In this document: piece by piece, positions 26,425-35,992 of the stretch
Position numbering within the stretch: position 1 is the stretch's first letter
Layout: every line of letters begins with the position of its first letter
Source of the DNA: Streptomyces sp. DH-12
Lineage (GTDB): Bacteria > Actinomycetota > Actinomycetes > Streptomycetales > Streptomycetaceae
Direction of reading: 5' to 3'
Length of the DNA stretch: 64,000 nt
Assembly: GCF_002899455.1 (NCBI RefSeq)
Contig: NZ_PPFB01000001.1
Span: forward strand, 1,426,001 to 1,490,000
Position numbers and translations under genes: made by a program
The notes under the pieces: model-generated
Databases searched by the model: none
The model's input: only the letters and a program-made list of their open reading frames with translations
Told to the model about the DNA's origin: nothing

Positions 26425-29400
26425 GTGTTGCGCACGCCGCCTTCCCCACGGCACGACATGCCCGTCGCCCTCGTCGGAGCCTCCTGCCGCCTGCCCGGCG
26501 GCATCACTTCACCGGACGAGTTGTGGGCGGCCCTGAGCGAGGGCCGGGACCTGGTCACCGAGGTGCCCCCGGACCGCTTCGACGCCTCCCGGTACCTCGA
26601 CCGGAACCCCCGCCGGCCCGGCAAGACCTACACCGTCGCCGGCGGATTCCTCCAGGACTACGACCGGTTCGACGCCGCCTACTTCGGCATCTCCCCGCGC
26701 GAGGCCGCCCGCATGGACCCGCAGCAGCGGCTGCTGCTGGAGATGGCGGTCGAGGCGCTGGACGACGCCGGGATGGACGCCGACCGGATCGCGGGGTCGG
26801 ACACCGCCGTCTTCGTCGGCTGCGCCGGCTCGTCCGCCCTCGCGATGATGGGCGCCCTGCCGGACGAGACGGACGCCTACACGATGACCGGCGGGGCGAA
26901 CTCCATCGTCGCCAACAGGCTGTCGCACGTCTTCGACCTGCGCGGCCCGAGCATGACCGTCGACACCGCCTGCTCGTCGGCCCTGACGGCGGTGCACCAG
27001 GCCTGCGAGGCGCTGCGCGCCGGCCGCAGCCGCATGGCGTTCGCGGGCGGCATCGGCCTGCTGCTCGACCCTCACCCCTACATCGGGTTCGCCAAGGCCT
27101 CGATGCTGTCCCCGACCGGCCGGTGCCGGGCCTTCTCCGCCGCCGCCGACGGCTTTGTACGGGCGGAGGGCGGCGGACTGGTCGTCCTCAAACCGCTCGT
27201 CGACGCCCTCGCCGACGGCGACCGGGTGCGCGCGGTGATCCGGGCCAGCGGCGTCAGCAGTGACGGACGCACCCAGGGGATGGCCCTGCCCAGCAGCGAG
27301 GCGCAGGAGGAACTGCTGCGCACGCTCTACCGGGACGCCGGAGTCTCTCCCGACGAACTGGTGTACTTCGAGGCGCACGGCACCGGCACGCAGGCCGGGG
27401 ACCGCGCCGAGTGCCGGGCCGTGGGACGGGCGCTCGCCGCCGCCCGTACCCGGGGGCCGCTGCCCATCGGATCGGTCAAGAGCAACCTGGGGCACCTGGA
27501 GGCGGCCTCGGGCATGCCCGGCCTGCTGAAGGCGTGCCTGGTGCTGCGGCACCGGCACATCCCCGCCACCCTGCACGCCGAACCGCTCGCCACCGACATC
27601 GACTTCACCGGGCTCGGACTGGAACCGGCCGTCACCGCCAGGCCGGTGCCGCCCCGTGAGGGGCGCGTCCTGGTGGGGGTCGCCTCCGCCGGGTTCGGCG
27701 GGGCCAACGCCCACGTCCTGCTCGAAGCGCCGCCCGACCCCGTCCTGGCGGAGGGGGCCGTCGCCCGGCCGGAGGGCACGGCGCTGCCCGTGCTGGTCTC
27801 GGCCCACACCGAGGACGCCCTGACGACCGCCGTGCACCGGATGGCCGACCACCTGGAGACCGTCGGCGCGGACGCCTTCTACGACACCGCCTGGACCGCC
27901 TGCCGCCGACGGCGCCTCCACCCGCACCGCGCGGTGGTGCTGGCCCGCACCCCGGAGCAGGCCGCCGACCGGCTGCGGGAGCGGGCGGCCTCCCCGGCCG
28001 TTCCGCCACCGCCCGTCACCGACCGGGCCGCGGGCGGCAGGGTGGTGTTCGCCTTCTCCGGCAACGGGTCGCAGTGGCACGGCATGGGCGCCGACCTCAT
28101 GGCCGCGGTGCCCGCGTTCCGCGCCGCCGTGACGGAGGCCGACGCCGCCCTGACCCCGCTGCTCGGCTGGTCGGTGGCCCAGGAACTGGCCGCACCGGGC
28201 GCGCACTCCCGCATGGACCGCACGGAGGTCGCGCAACCGGCCCTGTTCGCGCTCCAGCTGGGCCTCGTCGCCGCGCTGGCCGAACAGGGGGTGCGCCCGG
28301 ACGTGGTCCTCGGGCACAGCGTCGGGGAGATCGCCGCCGCCCGCGTCGCCGGTGCGCTGGACCTGCCCGCCGCTGCCCGGGTGGTGGCCGAGCGCAGCCG
28401 GCTCCAGGGCACCACCGCCGGCAGCGGCCGGATGGCGGCGGTGGGCCTGCCGGAGCGGGAGGCCCGCGTCCTGCTCCTGCCGTACGGCGGGAAACTGGAG
28501 ATCGCCGCCGTCAACAGCGTGCGCGACGTCACCGTCAGCGGCGACGAGGAGGCGCTGACGGAGCTGGGCCACCGCCTGGCCGGCCGTGACGTCTTCTTCC
28601 GCCCGCTGGAACTGGACCACGCCTTCCACAGCCGGTTCATGGACCCGCTCGCCGAGCCCATGAAGGCGGCACTGGCCGGCCTGCGCCCGGGCGCGCTGCG
28701 GCTGCCCTTCGCCTCCACCGTCACCGGCGGACTCCGGCACGGCCAGGAGGGCACCGGCCTGGACGCCGGGTACTGGTGGCGCAACCTGCGGCGCCCCGTG
28801 CTGTTCGCCGAAGCCGCCGCCGCGGCGCTGGAGGAGGGCTGCGGCGCACTCGTCGAGATCGGCCCGCACCCGGTGCTCGCGGCCTATCTGCGGCGGGCCG
28901 CCGAAACGGCACGGGTGCCGGCCGCGGTCCTGCCCACCCTGCGCCGCGGCCGGCCGGGCGCGGACGCACTGGACGAGACCGTCGGCGGCGTTCTGGCCGC
29001 CGGGGCCGGCGACTGGGCGGCGTTCTTCCCCGTGCCCGGAAAGGTCGTCGACCTGCCCCCGCACGCCTGGCGGCGCGAGCCCCACCCGATGCCGCCGGCC
29101 GCGACCTGGACCCGCACCTGCGGGGACGGCACCCTCGACCACCCCCTGCTCGGCGAACGGGCCGCCGCCCTGGAACCGGGCTGGCACCAGCGCCTCGACC
29201 CGGTCCGGCTGCCGTGGCTGGCCGACCACAAGGTGGGCGGCGCGGTGCTGATGCCGGCCGCCGGGTACGTCGAGGCGGCCCTGGCGGCCGGGAGCCGGGT
29301 CCTCGACGGGCCCGTCGAGGTCACCGCGCTGACCTTCCGGCCGCTCACCCTGCCCTGGAAGGACCCGGACATGAACGTCTGGCTGCACACCTCCCTGTCC

Positions 29401-32400
29401 GACGAGGACGGGGTGGTGCGCGTGGCGAGCCGGGCCGGCGGCCCCGGGCAGCCCTGGCGGCTCCACGCCCGCGGCCGGGTGCGACGCCTGCTCGGCCGGG
29501 CCCCCGAGGCCCTCGACGGCACGCCGCACCGGCAGTTCCCGCACGACGCCGGGGCGGACGAGGTGTACGACCGGGCCCGCCGCGGCGGCCTGGACTACGG
29601 ACCCCGCTTCCGCGTGCTCGACCGCGTCCGCACCGACGGCCGCGAGGCGGTGGCCCACTACCGCGCCGACCACCTCGACACCGAGGGCTACCTGGCGCAC
29701 CCCGCGATCCTCGACGGCGCCCTCCAGGCCGGTGCCGTGCTGCTGGCCGGCACGGAGGGTCTGACGTTCCTGCCCGCGGCCGTCGACACGGTCCGCGCCT
29801 GGCGGCCCCCGGCCGTCACCGGACACGTGCGGGTACGCGAGCGGTCCGCCACCGCCGCCGAGGTCGTCTGGGACGTCACCGTTCTCGACGAGGACGGCAC
29901 GGTCTGCGTGGAACTCCTCGGCTGTCGGCTGCGCCGCTTCGACACCGGGGCCGGGCCGGCGGTCGGCGAGTACGTCACCGAACTGCGCGCCGCCCCGCGC
30001 CCGGGCCACGCGGGCGCGGCAGACCCGCTGCCCCGCCCGCGTGCCGACGGAGCGGCGTCCGCGACGTCGCCGGTCGTGGTCCTGTCCGAGTCCGAGACGC
30101 GCCGGGGGCTGGCGGTCGTGGACGCGTTGAAGCAGATGACGGCGCATTTCGCGGTACGCGCCGTCGAGGAGATCCTGCCGGGCGGGGAGCGGTTCACCTG
30201 GGCCGGCCTGAGCGGTGCCGGGGTCCTGCCCGAGTACGAACCGCTGCTCGGCGTCCTGCTGGAGGTGGCCGAGGAGCACGGTCTTGTGGCGGGCGCGGAC
30301 GCCTTCCGCTCCGGGTCCGCCTGCCGGATCCTCTCTCCGGGCCGCCCCGGGGAGACGGTGCGGTCCCTGGCGGCCGGGCCCTTGCGGCGCGGCCCGGAGC
30401 TGGCCGCGTACGGCATGTGCGGTCAGCGGCTTCCGGACATCCTGACGGGGCGCTGCGACCCACTGGAACTGCTGTTCTCCGAGTCCGGCCGGCACCTGAC
30501 CGAGGAGCTGTACACCTCCTCGCTCCAGTCCGAGGCTGCCCACCGCGCCCTCCGGTCCTGCGTGCGCGCCCTGGCCGAAGCATGGCCCGCCGACCGCCCG
30601 CTGCGTGTGCTGGAGGTCGGCGCCGGCACCGGCGCCACCACCCGGGTGGTGACGCCCCACCTGCCGCGCGGACGCACCCAGTACGTCTTCACCGACGTCT
30701 CGGAGTCCTTCTTCCCCCGGGCCCGGGCCCGGCTCGCCGCCCACGACTTCATCGAGTACCGGACGCTGGACCTCAACCGCGACCCGCGGGAGCAGGGCTG
30801 CGCGGAAGGGTCGTTCGACCTCGTCCTCGCCTCCAACGTCCTGCACGCCACCGAGGACGTCCGGGCCGCGCTGGGCGGGCTGTCCTTCCTGCTCGCGGAC
30901 GGCGGCCACCTGCTGGTGCAGGAGATGCACGACACCGCGGCCTGCGCCCTGGTGTTCGGGGTGCTGAAGAGCTTCTGGAACCGCACCGACCTCGCGGAAC
31001 GCCCCCGCACCCCGCTGCTGCCGCAAGCACGCTGGCGTGAGCTGCTGCGGGAGACCGGTTTCGGCGACGTGACGCACGCCGACGCCGGCGGCAGGCTGGC
31101 CCGGGTGGCCTCCGTGCTCAGCGCGCGGCGAGCCCACCGCCCCGGCGCCGTCGCGCCGCCTCCGCTGCCGCGGGCGCCCGAGGGGTCCGCATGGATCGTC
31201 GCCGCGGAGCCGGACTGCGACCTGGCGGCCGGACTGGCCGAGGCGCTGACCACGGCCGGCGGCACGGTCCGCCGCATCGGACCGGACGCCGCTGCCGGGA
31301 CCTGGGCCGGTCTGCTGCCCGGCGGCGACCCGCAGGCGTCGACGGTCACCGTCGTCCTGGTCACCGACACCGACCCGGATGCCTCGACGCCCACCGCGCG
31401 GGAGGCCGTCGCCCGCTCCGCGCGGTACACGGCGGCGTTGCGGAACGCGTCAGCGCTGTTGTCCCGTCTGCCCCAGGCCCTCTCGCCCTCGCTGTGGCTG
31501 GTGGCCCCGGCCGACGGCGCCGCACCCGCGCCCGAGCCCGTGACCGTCCCCGCCGCCGCGGCCTGGGGCACGGCGCGCTCCCTGGCCAACGAACACGCCC
31601 GGATCACCGTGCGGCGACTCGCGGCGGACTACGGCAGCGGAGCGGACGCCGTGCGGCGGATCACGAACGAGCTGCTGGACCCGGGCGACGAGGACGAGAT
31701 CGTCACCACGCGCCACGGCCGGTTCGTGACCCGTGTGACGGACCGCCCGGCCGTGCCCGAGGCGACCGCCCGGCCGCGGCCGGGCGCCTACGCCCTGCGC
31801 GTCCGGCGTCCCGGCCCCGCCTACGACCTGGTGTGGCGACCCGTACCGCCGCCCGCGCCGCCCGGCCCCGGCGAGGTGTCCATCGAGGTCCGTGCCGCCG
31901 GTCTGAACTACCGGGACGTCCTCCAGGCACAGGCCGTGCTGCCGCCGCAGCCCGGCCCCGACGGCACCCGGGAACACCCCGTCGGCTACGAGTGCGCCGG
32001 AATCGTCGCCGCCGTCGGCGAGCAGGTGTCCCGCGTGGCCCCCGGTGACCGGGTCTGGGCCGTCGCCCGCGGCGCGCTGTGCTCGCACCTGACCGTCGAC
32101 GCACGGGCCGTGGGCCGCGTCCCGGACGACATGGACCTCACCGCGGCGGCCACCGTCCCGCTCGCCCACCTCACCGCCCAGTACAGCCTCGGTCACGTCG
32201 CCCGGCTGAGCCGGGGACAGACCGTCCTCGTGCACGCGGCCGCCGGCGGCGTCGGCCTCGCCGCCGTCCAGTACGCACAGCGGGTCGGCGCCCGCGTCAT
32301 CGCCACCGCCGGCACAGCGCACAAGAGGAACCTGCTGCGGCTGCTCGGCGTCGACCACGTCGCCGACTCGCGCACCCTCGACTTCGCCGAGCAGGTCCTC

Positions 32401-33951
32401 GACGCCACCGACGGGCGCGGCGTGGACGTGGTCCTCAACTCCCTCAGCGGGGAGGCTGTCACCCGCAGCCTGGAACTCCTGAAGCCCGGCGGCCACTTCG
32501 TGGAACTCGGCAAACGGGACCTGCACGCCAACGAACGCCTGCTCCTGGGCCCGTTCCGGCGTGCCCTGACCTTCTCCGCCGTCGACCTCAACGAGATGGT
32601 CCTGGAGAACCCGGAACAGGCCCGGCACCACGTCGACCTGCTGGCCGAAGGCGTCACCGCCGGCGATCTCCGGCCGGTTCCGCACTGGGCGCGGCCCGCC
32701 GCCGAGGCCGCGGAGGCGTTCCGGTTGCTCCAGCACTCGCACCACGTCGGCAAGCTCGTCCTGACCTTCGACCAGCCGCCGCCCCTCCTTCCGTGTCCCG
32801 TGCGCGGGCCGCTCGACCCGGAGGGCACCTATCTGGTGACCGGCGGGCTCAGCGGCTTCGGCGCGAGCACCGCGCGCTGGCTCGCCGAGCGCGGTGCCCG
32901 CCACCTCGCCCTGGTGGGGCGCCGGGGCGGACGGACCCCCGGCGCCGCGGAGATGCTGGAGGACCTGCGCGCCCGGGGCGTGCGGGCCACGGCGTACACC
33001 GCCGACGCGGCCGACATCGAGGCGATGCGCACCGTCTTCCAGGACGCCGACGACCGCGGACACCCGGTGCGCGGCGTCGTGCACGCCGCGATGCACCTGG
33101 ACGACGCCCCCCTCGCCGCTTTGGACGACGCGCGCGTTACGGCGGTCCTCACCCCGAAGATCGGCGGGGCGCTGGTCCTCGACGAGCTGACCCGCGGCAG
33201 GGACACGGACCTGTTCGTCCTGTACTCCTCGGCCGCCGCGCTCATCGGCAACCCCCATCAGGCCCCGTACGCCGGCGCCAACCTCGCCCTGGAGGCCCTC
33301 GTCCGTGCGCGCCGCCGACGGGGGGAGACCGGGCTGGCCGTGCAGTGGGGCGGCATCGACGAGGTCGGCTACGTGGCGCGGCTGGACCTGAACGAAATGC
33401 TGGAGAGCAAGGGCATGGGGCTGCTGGCCCCCCGCGAGGCGCACGCGCGCCTGAGCCGGCTCCTCGCGGAGCCGGCCGAGGTCGTCGCCGTGGGCCGGAT
33501 GACGTGGGACGCGCTGCGCTCGTTCTGCCCCGCGGCGGACGCCCCCCGTCTGAGCCCGGTCCTCGCACCCGCGGAGCAGGTGGCCGGGCACAGCGGCGGC
33601 GACCTGCGCCGGCAACTGACCGCCCTGCCGCCGCAGGAGGCTCGTCCCCTGGCGCTGAGGGCACTGGCGGAGCTGGCCGCCACCGTCCTGCAGACCACGC
33701 CGGAACGGGTGCCGGCGGAGCGGCCGCTGGGCGAACTGGGCATGGATTCGCTGATGGCGGCCGAACTCGCGGTCCTGGTGCAGCGCCACTTCGACTGTGA
33801 GATCCCCACCATCGAGGCGGTCGCCAACCCCACCCTGACCGCGCTGGCCGACCTGGTCCTCGGCCAGTACGCGTCCCGGGCCGTCACCGCGGCCCTGCCG
33901 GCCCAGCAGACCGGCGCCCGGCAGGACGCCGCAGCCACCGCACGGCCGTGA
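26425..33951 (+). CDS. Type I polyketide synthase, single module KS-AT-DH-cMT-psiKR-ER-KR-ACP
   Basis: A protein of 2508 residues; GTG start after AAGGAG at 26416. KS (about 12-430) has Cys183 in DTACSSAL with His318 and His357. AT (about 535-840) has nucleophile Ser632 in GHSVGE and HAFH at 732-735, the malonyl-CoA signature. DH (from about 906) has His935 in HKVGGAVLMP and Asp1097 in LDGALQ. The C-methyltransferase (about 1250-1570) has SAM motif LEVGAGTGATT at 1396-1406. A structural KR half (about 1590-1775) follows. ER (about 1800-2115) has HAAAGGVG at 1937-1944. KR (about 2134-2380) has TGGLSGFG, LDD at 2225-2227 (B-type) and Tyr2282. ACP Ser2442 is in GMDSL. Every domain looks active and there is no thioesterase. 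A single fully reducing module with a methyltransferase, as in fungal highly reducing synthases, suggests iterative use. Confidence 0.96.
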   Translation: MLRTPPSPRHDMPVALVGASCRLPGGITSPDELWAALSEGRDLVTEVPPDRFDASRYLDRNPRRPGKTYTVAGGFLQDYDRFDAAYFGISPREAARMDPQQRLLLEMAVEALDDAGMDADRIAGSDTAVFVGCAGSSALAMMGALPDETDAYTMTGGANSIVANRLSHVFDLRGPSMTVDTACSSALTAVHQACEALRAGRSRMAFAGGIGLLLDPHPYIGFAKASMLSPTGRCRAFSAAADGFVRAEGGGLVVLKPLVDALADGDRVRAVIRASGVSSDGRTQGMALPSSEAQEELLRTLYRDAGVSPDELVYFEAHGTGTQAGDRAECRAVGRALAAARTRGPLPIGSVKSNLGHLEAASGMPGLLKACLVLRHRHIPATLHAEPLATDIDFTGLGLEPAVTARPVPPREGRVLVGVASAGFGGANAHVLLEAPPDPVLAEGAVARPEGTALPVLVSAHTEDALTTAVHRMADHLETVGADAFYDTAWTACRRRRLHPHRAVVLARTPEQAADRLRERAASPAVPPPPVTDRAAGGRVVFAFSGNGSQWHGMGADLMAAVPAFRAAVTEADAALTPLLGWSVAQELAAPGAHSRMDRTEVAQPALFALQLGLVAALAEQGVRPDVVLGHSVGEIAAARVAGALDLPAAARVVAERSRLQGTTAGSGRMAAVGLPEREARVLLLPYGGKLEIAAVNSVRDVTVSGDEEALTELGHRLAGRDVFFRPLELDHAFHSRFMDPLAEPMKAALAGLRPGALRLPFASTVTGGLRHGQEGTGLDAGYWWRNLRRPVLFAEAAAAALEEGCGALVEIGPHPVLAAYLRRAAETARVPAAVLPTLRRGRPGADALDETVGGVLAAGAGDWAAFFPVPGKVVDLPPHAWRREPHPMPPAATWTRTCGDGTLDHPLLGERAAALEPGWHQRLDPVRLPWLADHKVGGAVLMPAAGYVEAALAAGSRVLDGPVEVTALTFRPLTLPWKDPDMNVWLHTSLSDEDGVVRVASRAGGPGQPWRLHARGRVRRLLGRAPEALDGTPHRQFPHDAGADEVYDRARRGGLDYGPRFRVLDRVRTDGREAVAHYRADHLDTEGYLAHPAILDGALQAGAVLLAGTEGLTFLPAAVDTVRAWRPPAVTGHVRVRERSATAAEVVWDVTVLDEDGTVCVELLGCRLRRFDTGAGPAVGEYVTELRAAPRPGHAGAADPLPRPRADGAASATSPVVVLSESETRRGLAVVDALKQMTAHFAVRAVEEILPGGERFTWAGLSGAGVLPEYEPLLGVLLEVAEEHGLVAGADAFRSGSACRILSPGRPGETVRSLAAGPLRRGPELAAYGMCGQRLPDILTGRCDPLELLFSESGRHLTEELYTSSLQSEAAHRALRSCVRALAEAWPADRPLRVLEVGAGTGATTRVVTPHLPRGRTQYVFTDVSESFFPRARARLAAHDFIEYRTLDLNRDPREQGCAEGSFDLVLASNVLHATEDVRAALGGLSFLLADGGHLLVQEMHDTAACALVFGVLKSFWNRTDLAERPRTPLLPQARWRELLRETGFGDVTHADAGGRLARVASVLSARRAHRPGAVAPPPLPRAPEGSAWIVAAEPDCDLAAGLAEALTTAGGTVRRIGPDAAAGTWAGLLPGGDPQASTVTVVLVTDTDPDASTPTAREAVARSARYTAALRNASALLSRLPQALSPSLWLVAPADGAAPAPEPVTVPAAAAWGTARSLANEHARITVRRLAADYGSGADAVRRITNELLDPGDEDEIVTTRHGRFVTRVTDRPAVPEATARPRPGAYALRVRRPGPAYDLVWRPVPPPAPPGPGEVSIEVRAAGLNYRDVLQAQAVLPPQPGPDGTREHPVGYECAGIVAAVGEQVSRVAPGDRVWAVARGALCSHLTVDARAVGRVPDDMDLTAAATVPLAHLTAQYSLGHVARLSRGQTVLVHAAAGGVGLAAVQYAQRVGARVIATAGTAHKRNLLRLLGVDHVADSRTLDFAEQVLDATDGRGVDVVLNSLSGEAVTRSLELLKPGGHFVELGKRDLHANERLLLGPFRRALTFSAVDLNEMVLENPEQARHHVDLLAEGVTAGDLRPVPHWARPAAEAAEAFRLLQHSHHVGKLVLTFDQPPPLLPCPVRGPLDPEGTYLVTGGLSGFGASTARWLAERGARHLALVGRRGGRTPGAAEMLEDLRARGVRATAYTADAADIEAMRTVFQDADDRGHPVRGVVHAAMHLDDAPLAALDDARVTAVLTPKIGGALVLDELTRGRDTDLFVLYSSAAALIGNPHQAPYAGANLALEALVRARRRRGETGLAVQWGGIDEVGYVARLDLNEMLESKGMGLLAPREAHARLSRLLAEPAEVVAVGRMTWDALRSFCPAADAPRLSPVLAPAEQVAGHSGGDLRRQLTALPPQEARPLALRALAELAATVLQTTPERVPAERPLGELGMDSLMAAELAVLVQRHFDCEIPTIEAVANPTLTALADLVLGQYASRAVTAALPAQQTGARQDAAATARP

Positions 33952-33957
33952 GGAGCC

Positions 33958-33996
33958 CCCGGCGCCCGGGTCCGCCCCGCGGACCCGGGCGCCGGG
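33958..33996 (+). terminator. Strong hairpin between the PKS and thioesterase genes
   Basis: A perfect stem of 16-17 bp (arms 33958-33974 and 33980-33996, loop CCCCG) starts 7 nt after the PKS stop. It should terminate or attenuate the long PKS message. The thioesterase may then need read-through or its own promoter in the remaining 65 nt. Confidence 0.8.
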
Positions 33997-34061
33997 CGCA
34001 CCGGACCGCCGTCCCCGCAGCGGTCCCCACCCCGTCAGAACGACCGGAAGGACCCTCCGAG

Positions 34062-34841
34062 GTGATCGCGTACGACGGCACGGAAACCACGGCCCCCTGC
34101 CCGTGGACCTCGGGTACCGTGCGACGCCCGGGCGCCGCGGCACGCCTGTACTGCCTGCCCTTCCTGGGCGGATCCGCCGACTTCTTCCTGCCGCTGGTGC
34201 GCGAACTGCCCGGCTGGGTGGAGCCGTGCCCCGTCGAACTGCCCGGCCACGGACGGCGCCTGCGGGAACCCGCCGTGCGTGACGTCCCGGAGCTGGCCCG
34301 GCTGCTGGCCGAGGTGGTCGACCGGGACGCGGCCGACCGCCCGTTCGCCTTCTTCGGTCACTGCAGCGGCGGACTCCTCGCCTTCGAGGCGGCGCGGCAG
34401 CTGCGGCGCCGGGCCCGTCCGCAGCCGGCGCTGCTCGCCGTCTCCGCCACACACCCGCCTCACCGGTGGCACCTGATGACCGCCGGGCTGGGGGCACAGC
34501 CACTGCACCGTCTGGTGCCCCTGTTCCGGGAACTCACCGCGCAGCGCGCGCTGCACGTGTCCGGCGCGAACGCGGTGCTCAAGCGCGAGGTGAGTGTCTA
34601 TCTGCGGTACCGGCACGAGGACGAGGCGCCGCTGGACTGTCCGATCAGCGTGTTCGGCGGACGCGAGGACACCCTCGTCCTGGTGGAGGCCCTCGGCGCG
34701 TGGGCGGATCTGAGCCACGGCCGCGTCCGCGAGCGCGTCTATCCCGGCCGGCACTTCTACGTCGACGGCCAGTGGCCCGACATCGCACGCAGTCTCACCC
34801 GGGACCTGCGGGAAGCGCTGGGCCCGTCCCGCGAGCCGTAG
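34062..34841 (+). CDS. Type II thioesterase with Cys in place of the nucleophile Ser
   Basis: A protein of 259 residues of the alpha/beta-hydrolase type II thioesterase family (RifR/TycF-like). LYCLPFLGGSADFF forms the oxyanion-loop region, VELPGHGRRLREP follows, and the nucleophile elbow is FFGHCSGGLLAFEAARQL. There the usual G-H-S-x-G Ser is Cys101 (codon 34362-34364). The Asp (FGGREDTLV) and His (YPGRHFYVDG) of the triad are conserved. Type II enzymes remove stalled chains from carrier proteins. Cysteine thioesterases are known mainly as ring-closing or aminolysing release domains, so this one may release the PKS product in an unusual way. The GTG at 34062 follows GGAAGGA at 34046. The gene is convergent with the desaturase. 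Confidence 0.9.
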   Translation: MIAYDGTETTAPCPWTSGTVRRPGAAARLYCLPFLGGSADFFLPLVRELPGWVEPCPVELPGHGRRLREPAVRDVPELARLLAEVVDRDAADRPFAFFGHCSGGLLAFEAARQLRRRARPQPALLAVSATHPPHRWHLMTAGLGAQPLHRLVPLFRELTAQRALHVSGANAVLKREVSVYLRYRHEDEAPLDCPISVFGGREDTLVLVEALGAWADLSHGRVRERVYPGRHFYVDGQWPDIARSLTRDLREALGPSREP

Positions 34842-34915
34842 GCGCTGCCGTCGGACAGGGCCCGGGAGCACGCGGTCCGGGCCGGTGGAGGAGCGGACCG
34901 TGGTGCGGGGAGCGG

Positions 34916-35857
34916 TCACACCGTGGTGGTGCCGTCCAGGTTCATCCTCGCGAAGAGCGCGCGGAAGCGGGCCGCGTCCCTCCCCAGCCGCTCGAGGTGC
35001 AGACCGATGCGCTCGCGCGCGTGGTCGCCGACGGCGGTGAAGTCGGTGCGCTCCTCCACGCCCAGCGCGCGCAGCAGCGGCAGCAGCACGCGCTCGCGGT
35101 GGACGTCGAGGTCGTAGATGCCGGCTGCGGCGATGCGCAGCGACCGTTCCTGGAAGCCGGGCAGGGCGGCGCCGGGCATCCGGAAGTCGCAGATCACATC
35201 GGCCAGGGCGGTGACGGCGGCGTCCGGAGCGAGGTCCAGGGCGGCCCGGTAGAGGTCCCGGTAGAACAGCATGTGCAGGTTCTCGTCCGCGGCGATGCGA
35301 GCGGTCAGCTTCTCGCCGAGTGGGTCGCCGCACGCCCTGCCGGTGTTGCGATGGGCCTCCCGAGTGGCCATCTCCTGCACGGTGACGTAGGCCAGACCGT
35401 GCAGCACGTCGGGATGGCGGCCGGCGTATCCGCGTGAGACGTGCTCCATGCGCTGCTCCTCCAGGAGCACCGGGTCGAGGGCGCGACGGGCGTGCAGGTA
35501 GCTGCGCAGCGCGTGGGCGTGCCGGTCCTCCTCCGCCGTCCACCGGTGCACCCAGGTGCCCCAGGCGCCGTCCCGGCCGAAGAGCGTCGCGATCACGAAG
35601 TGGTAGCTGGGGAGGTTGTCCTCCGTCAGCAGGCTGACGGTGAAGGAGTCCCGCACGGCCGCGGACATGACGGACTGGCCCTCCCGCCAGGGTTCGCCGT
35701 CCAGCGGGCCGTCGTAGTCGGTGGCCTCGCTCCAGGGGGTGTAGGCGTGCGGGAACCAGGGTCTGGCGGCATCGAGATGGCGGTCGAGCAGCCGTGCCAC
35801 GACCGGTTCCAGGGGCACAAGGACGCCGGTCGGCGCGAGAGCGGAGTCATCGGACAC
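34916..35857 (-). CDS. Acyl-ACP desaturase (soluble diiron, stearoyl-ACP desaturase family)
   Basis: A protein of 313 residues. Diiron ligands are visible: Glu79 in LLTEDNLPSYH, Glu110/His113 in TAEEDRHAHAL, a Glu in VTVQEMATREAH and Glu/His in ADENLHMLFY. This gives the two E-x-x-H pairs of the DesA/stearoyl-ACP desaturase family. It introduces a cis double bond into an acyl chain bound to acyl carrier protein, using O2 and ferredoxin electrons. Most such genes in Streptomyces serve membrane lipids. This one sits tail-to-tail with the PKS-associated thioesterase, so it may desaturate the polyketide chain on an ACP; that is inference. The GTG start at 35857 encodes MSDDSALAPTG. Confidence 0.9.
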   Translation of the reverse strand: MSDDSALAPTGVLVPLEPVVARLLDRHLDAARPWFPHAYTPWSEATDYDGPLDGEPWREGQSVMSAAVRDSFTVSLLTEDNLPSYHFVIATLFGRDGAWGTWVHRWTAEEDRHAHALRSYLHARRALDPVLLEEQRMEHVSRGYAGRHPDVLHGLAYVTVQEMATREAHRNTGRACGDPLGEKLTARIAADENLHMLFYRDLYRAALDLAPDAAVTALADVICDFRMPGAALPGFQERSLRIAAAGIYDLDVHRERVLLPLLRALGVEERTDFTAVGDHARERIGLHLERLGRDAARFRALFARMNLDGTTTV

Positions 35858-35992
35858 AGGGGCCTCACACGAAGGGGGGTGTCCGCCGGACGACGACGCA
35901 CCGGCCGGGTCATGCGGTCCGGTGGCCCGGCCGGCCCCGCTCGGCGGACGGGGAGCGGAGCGGCCGGCCCCGCTCCCCGGGGAAGGGGCCTG

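Noticed and set aside
26509..31137. A minus-strand open frame of about 1540 codons inside the PKS gene
   Set aside because: It is an antisense shadow with no recognisable domain and biased composition. The plus strand encodes KS, AT, DH and MT with intact catalytic residues.
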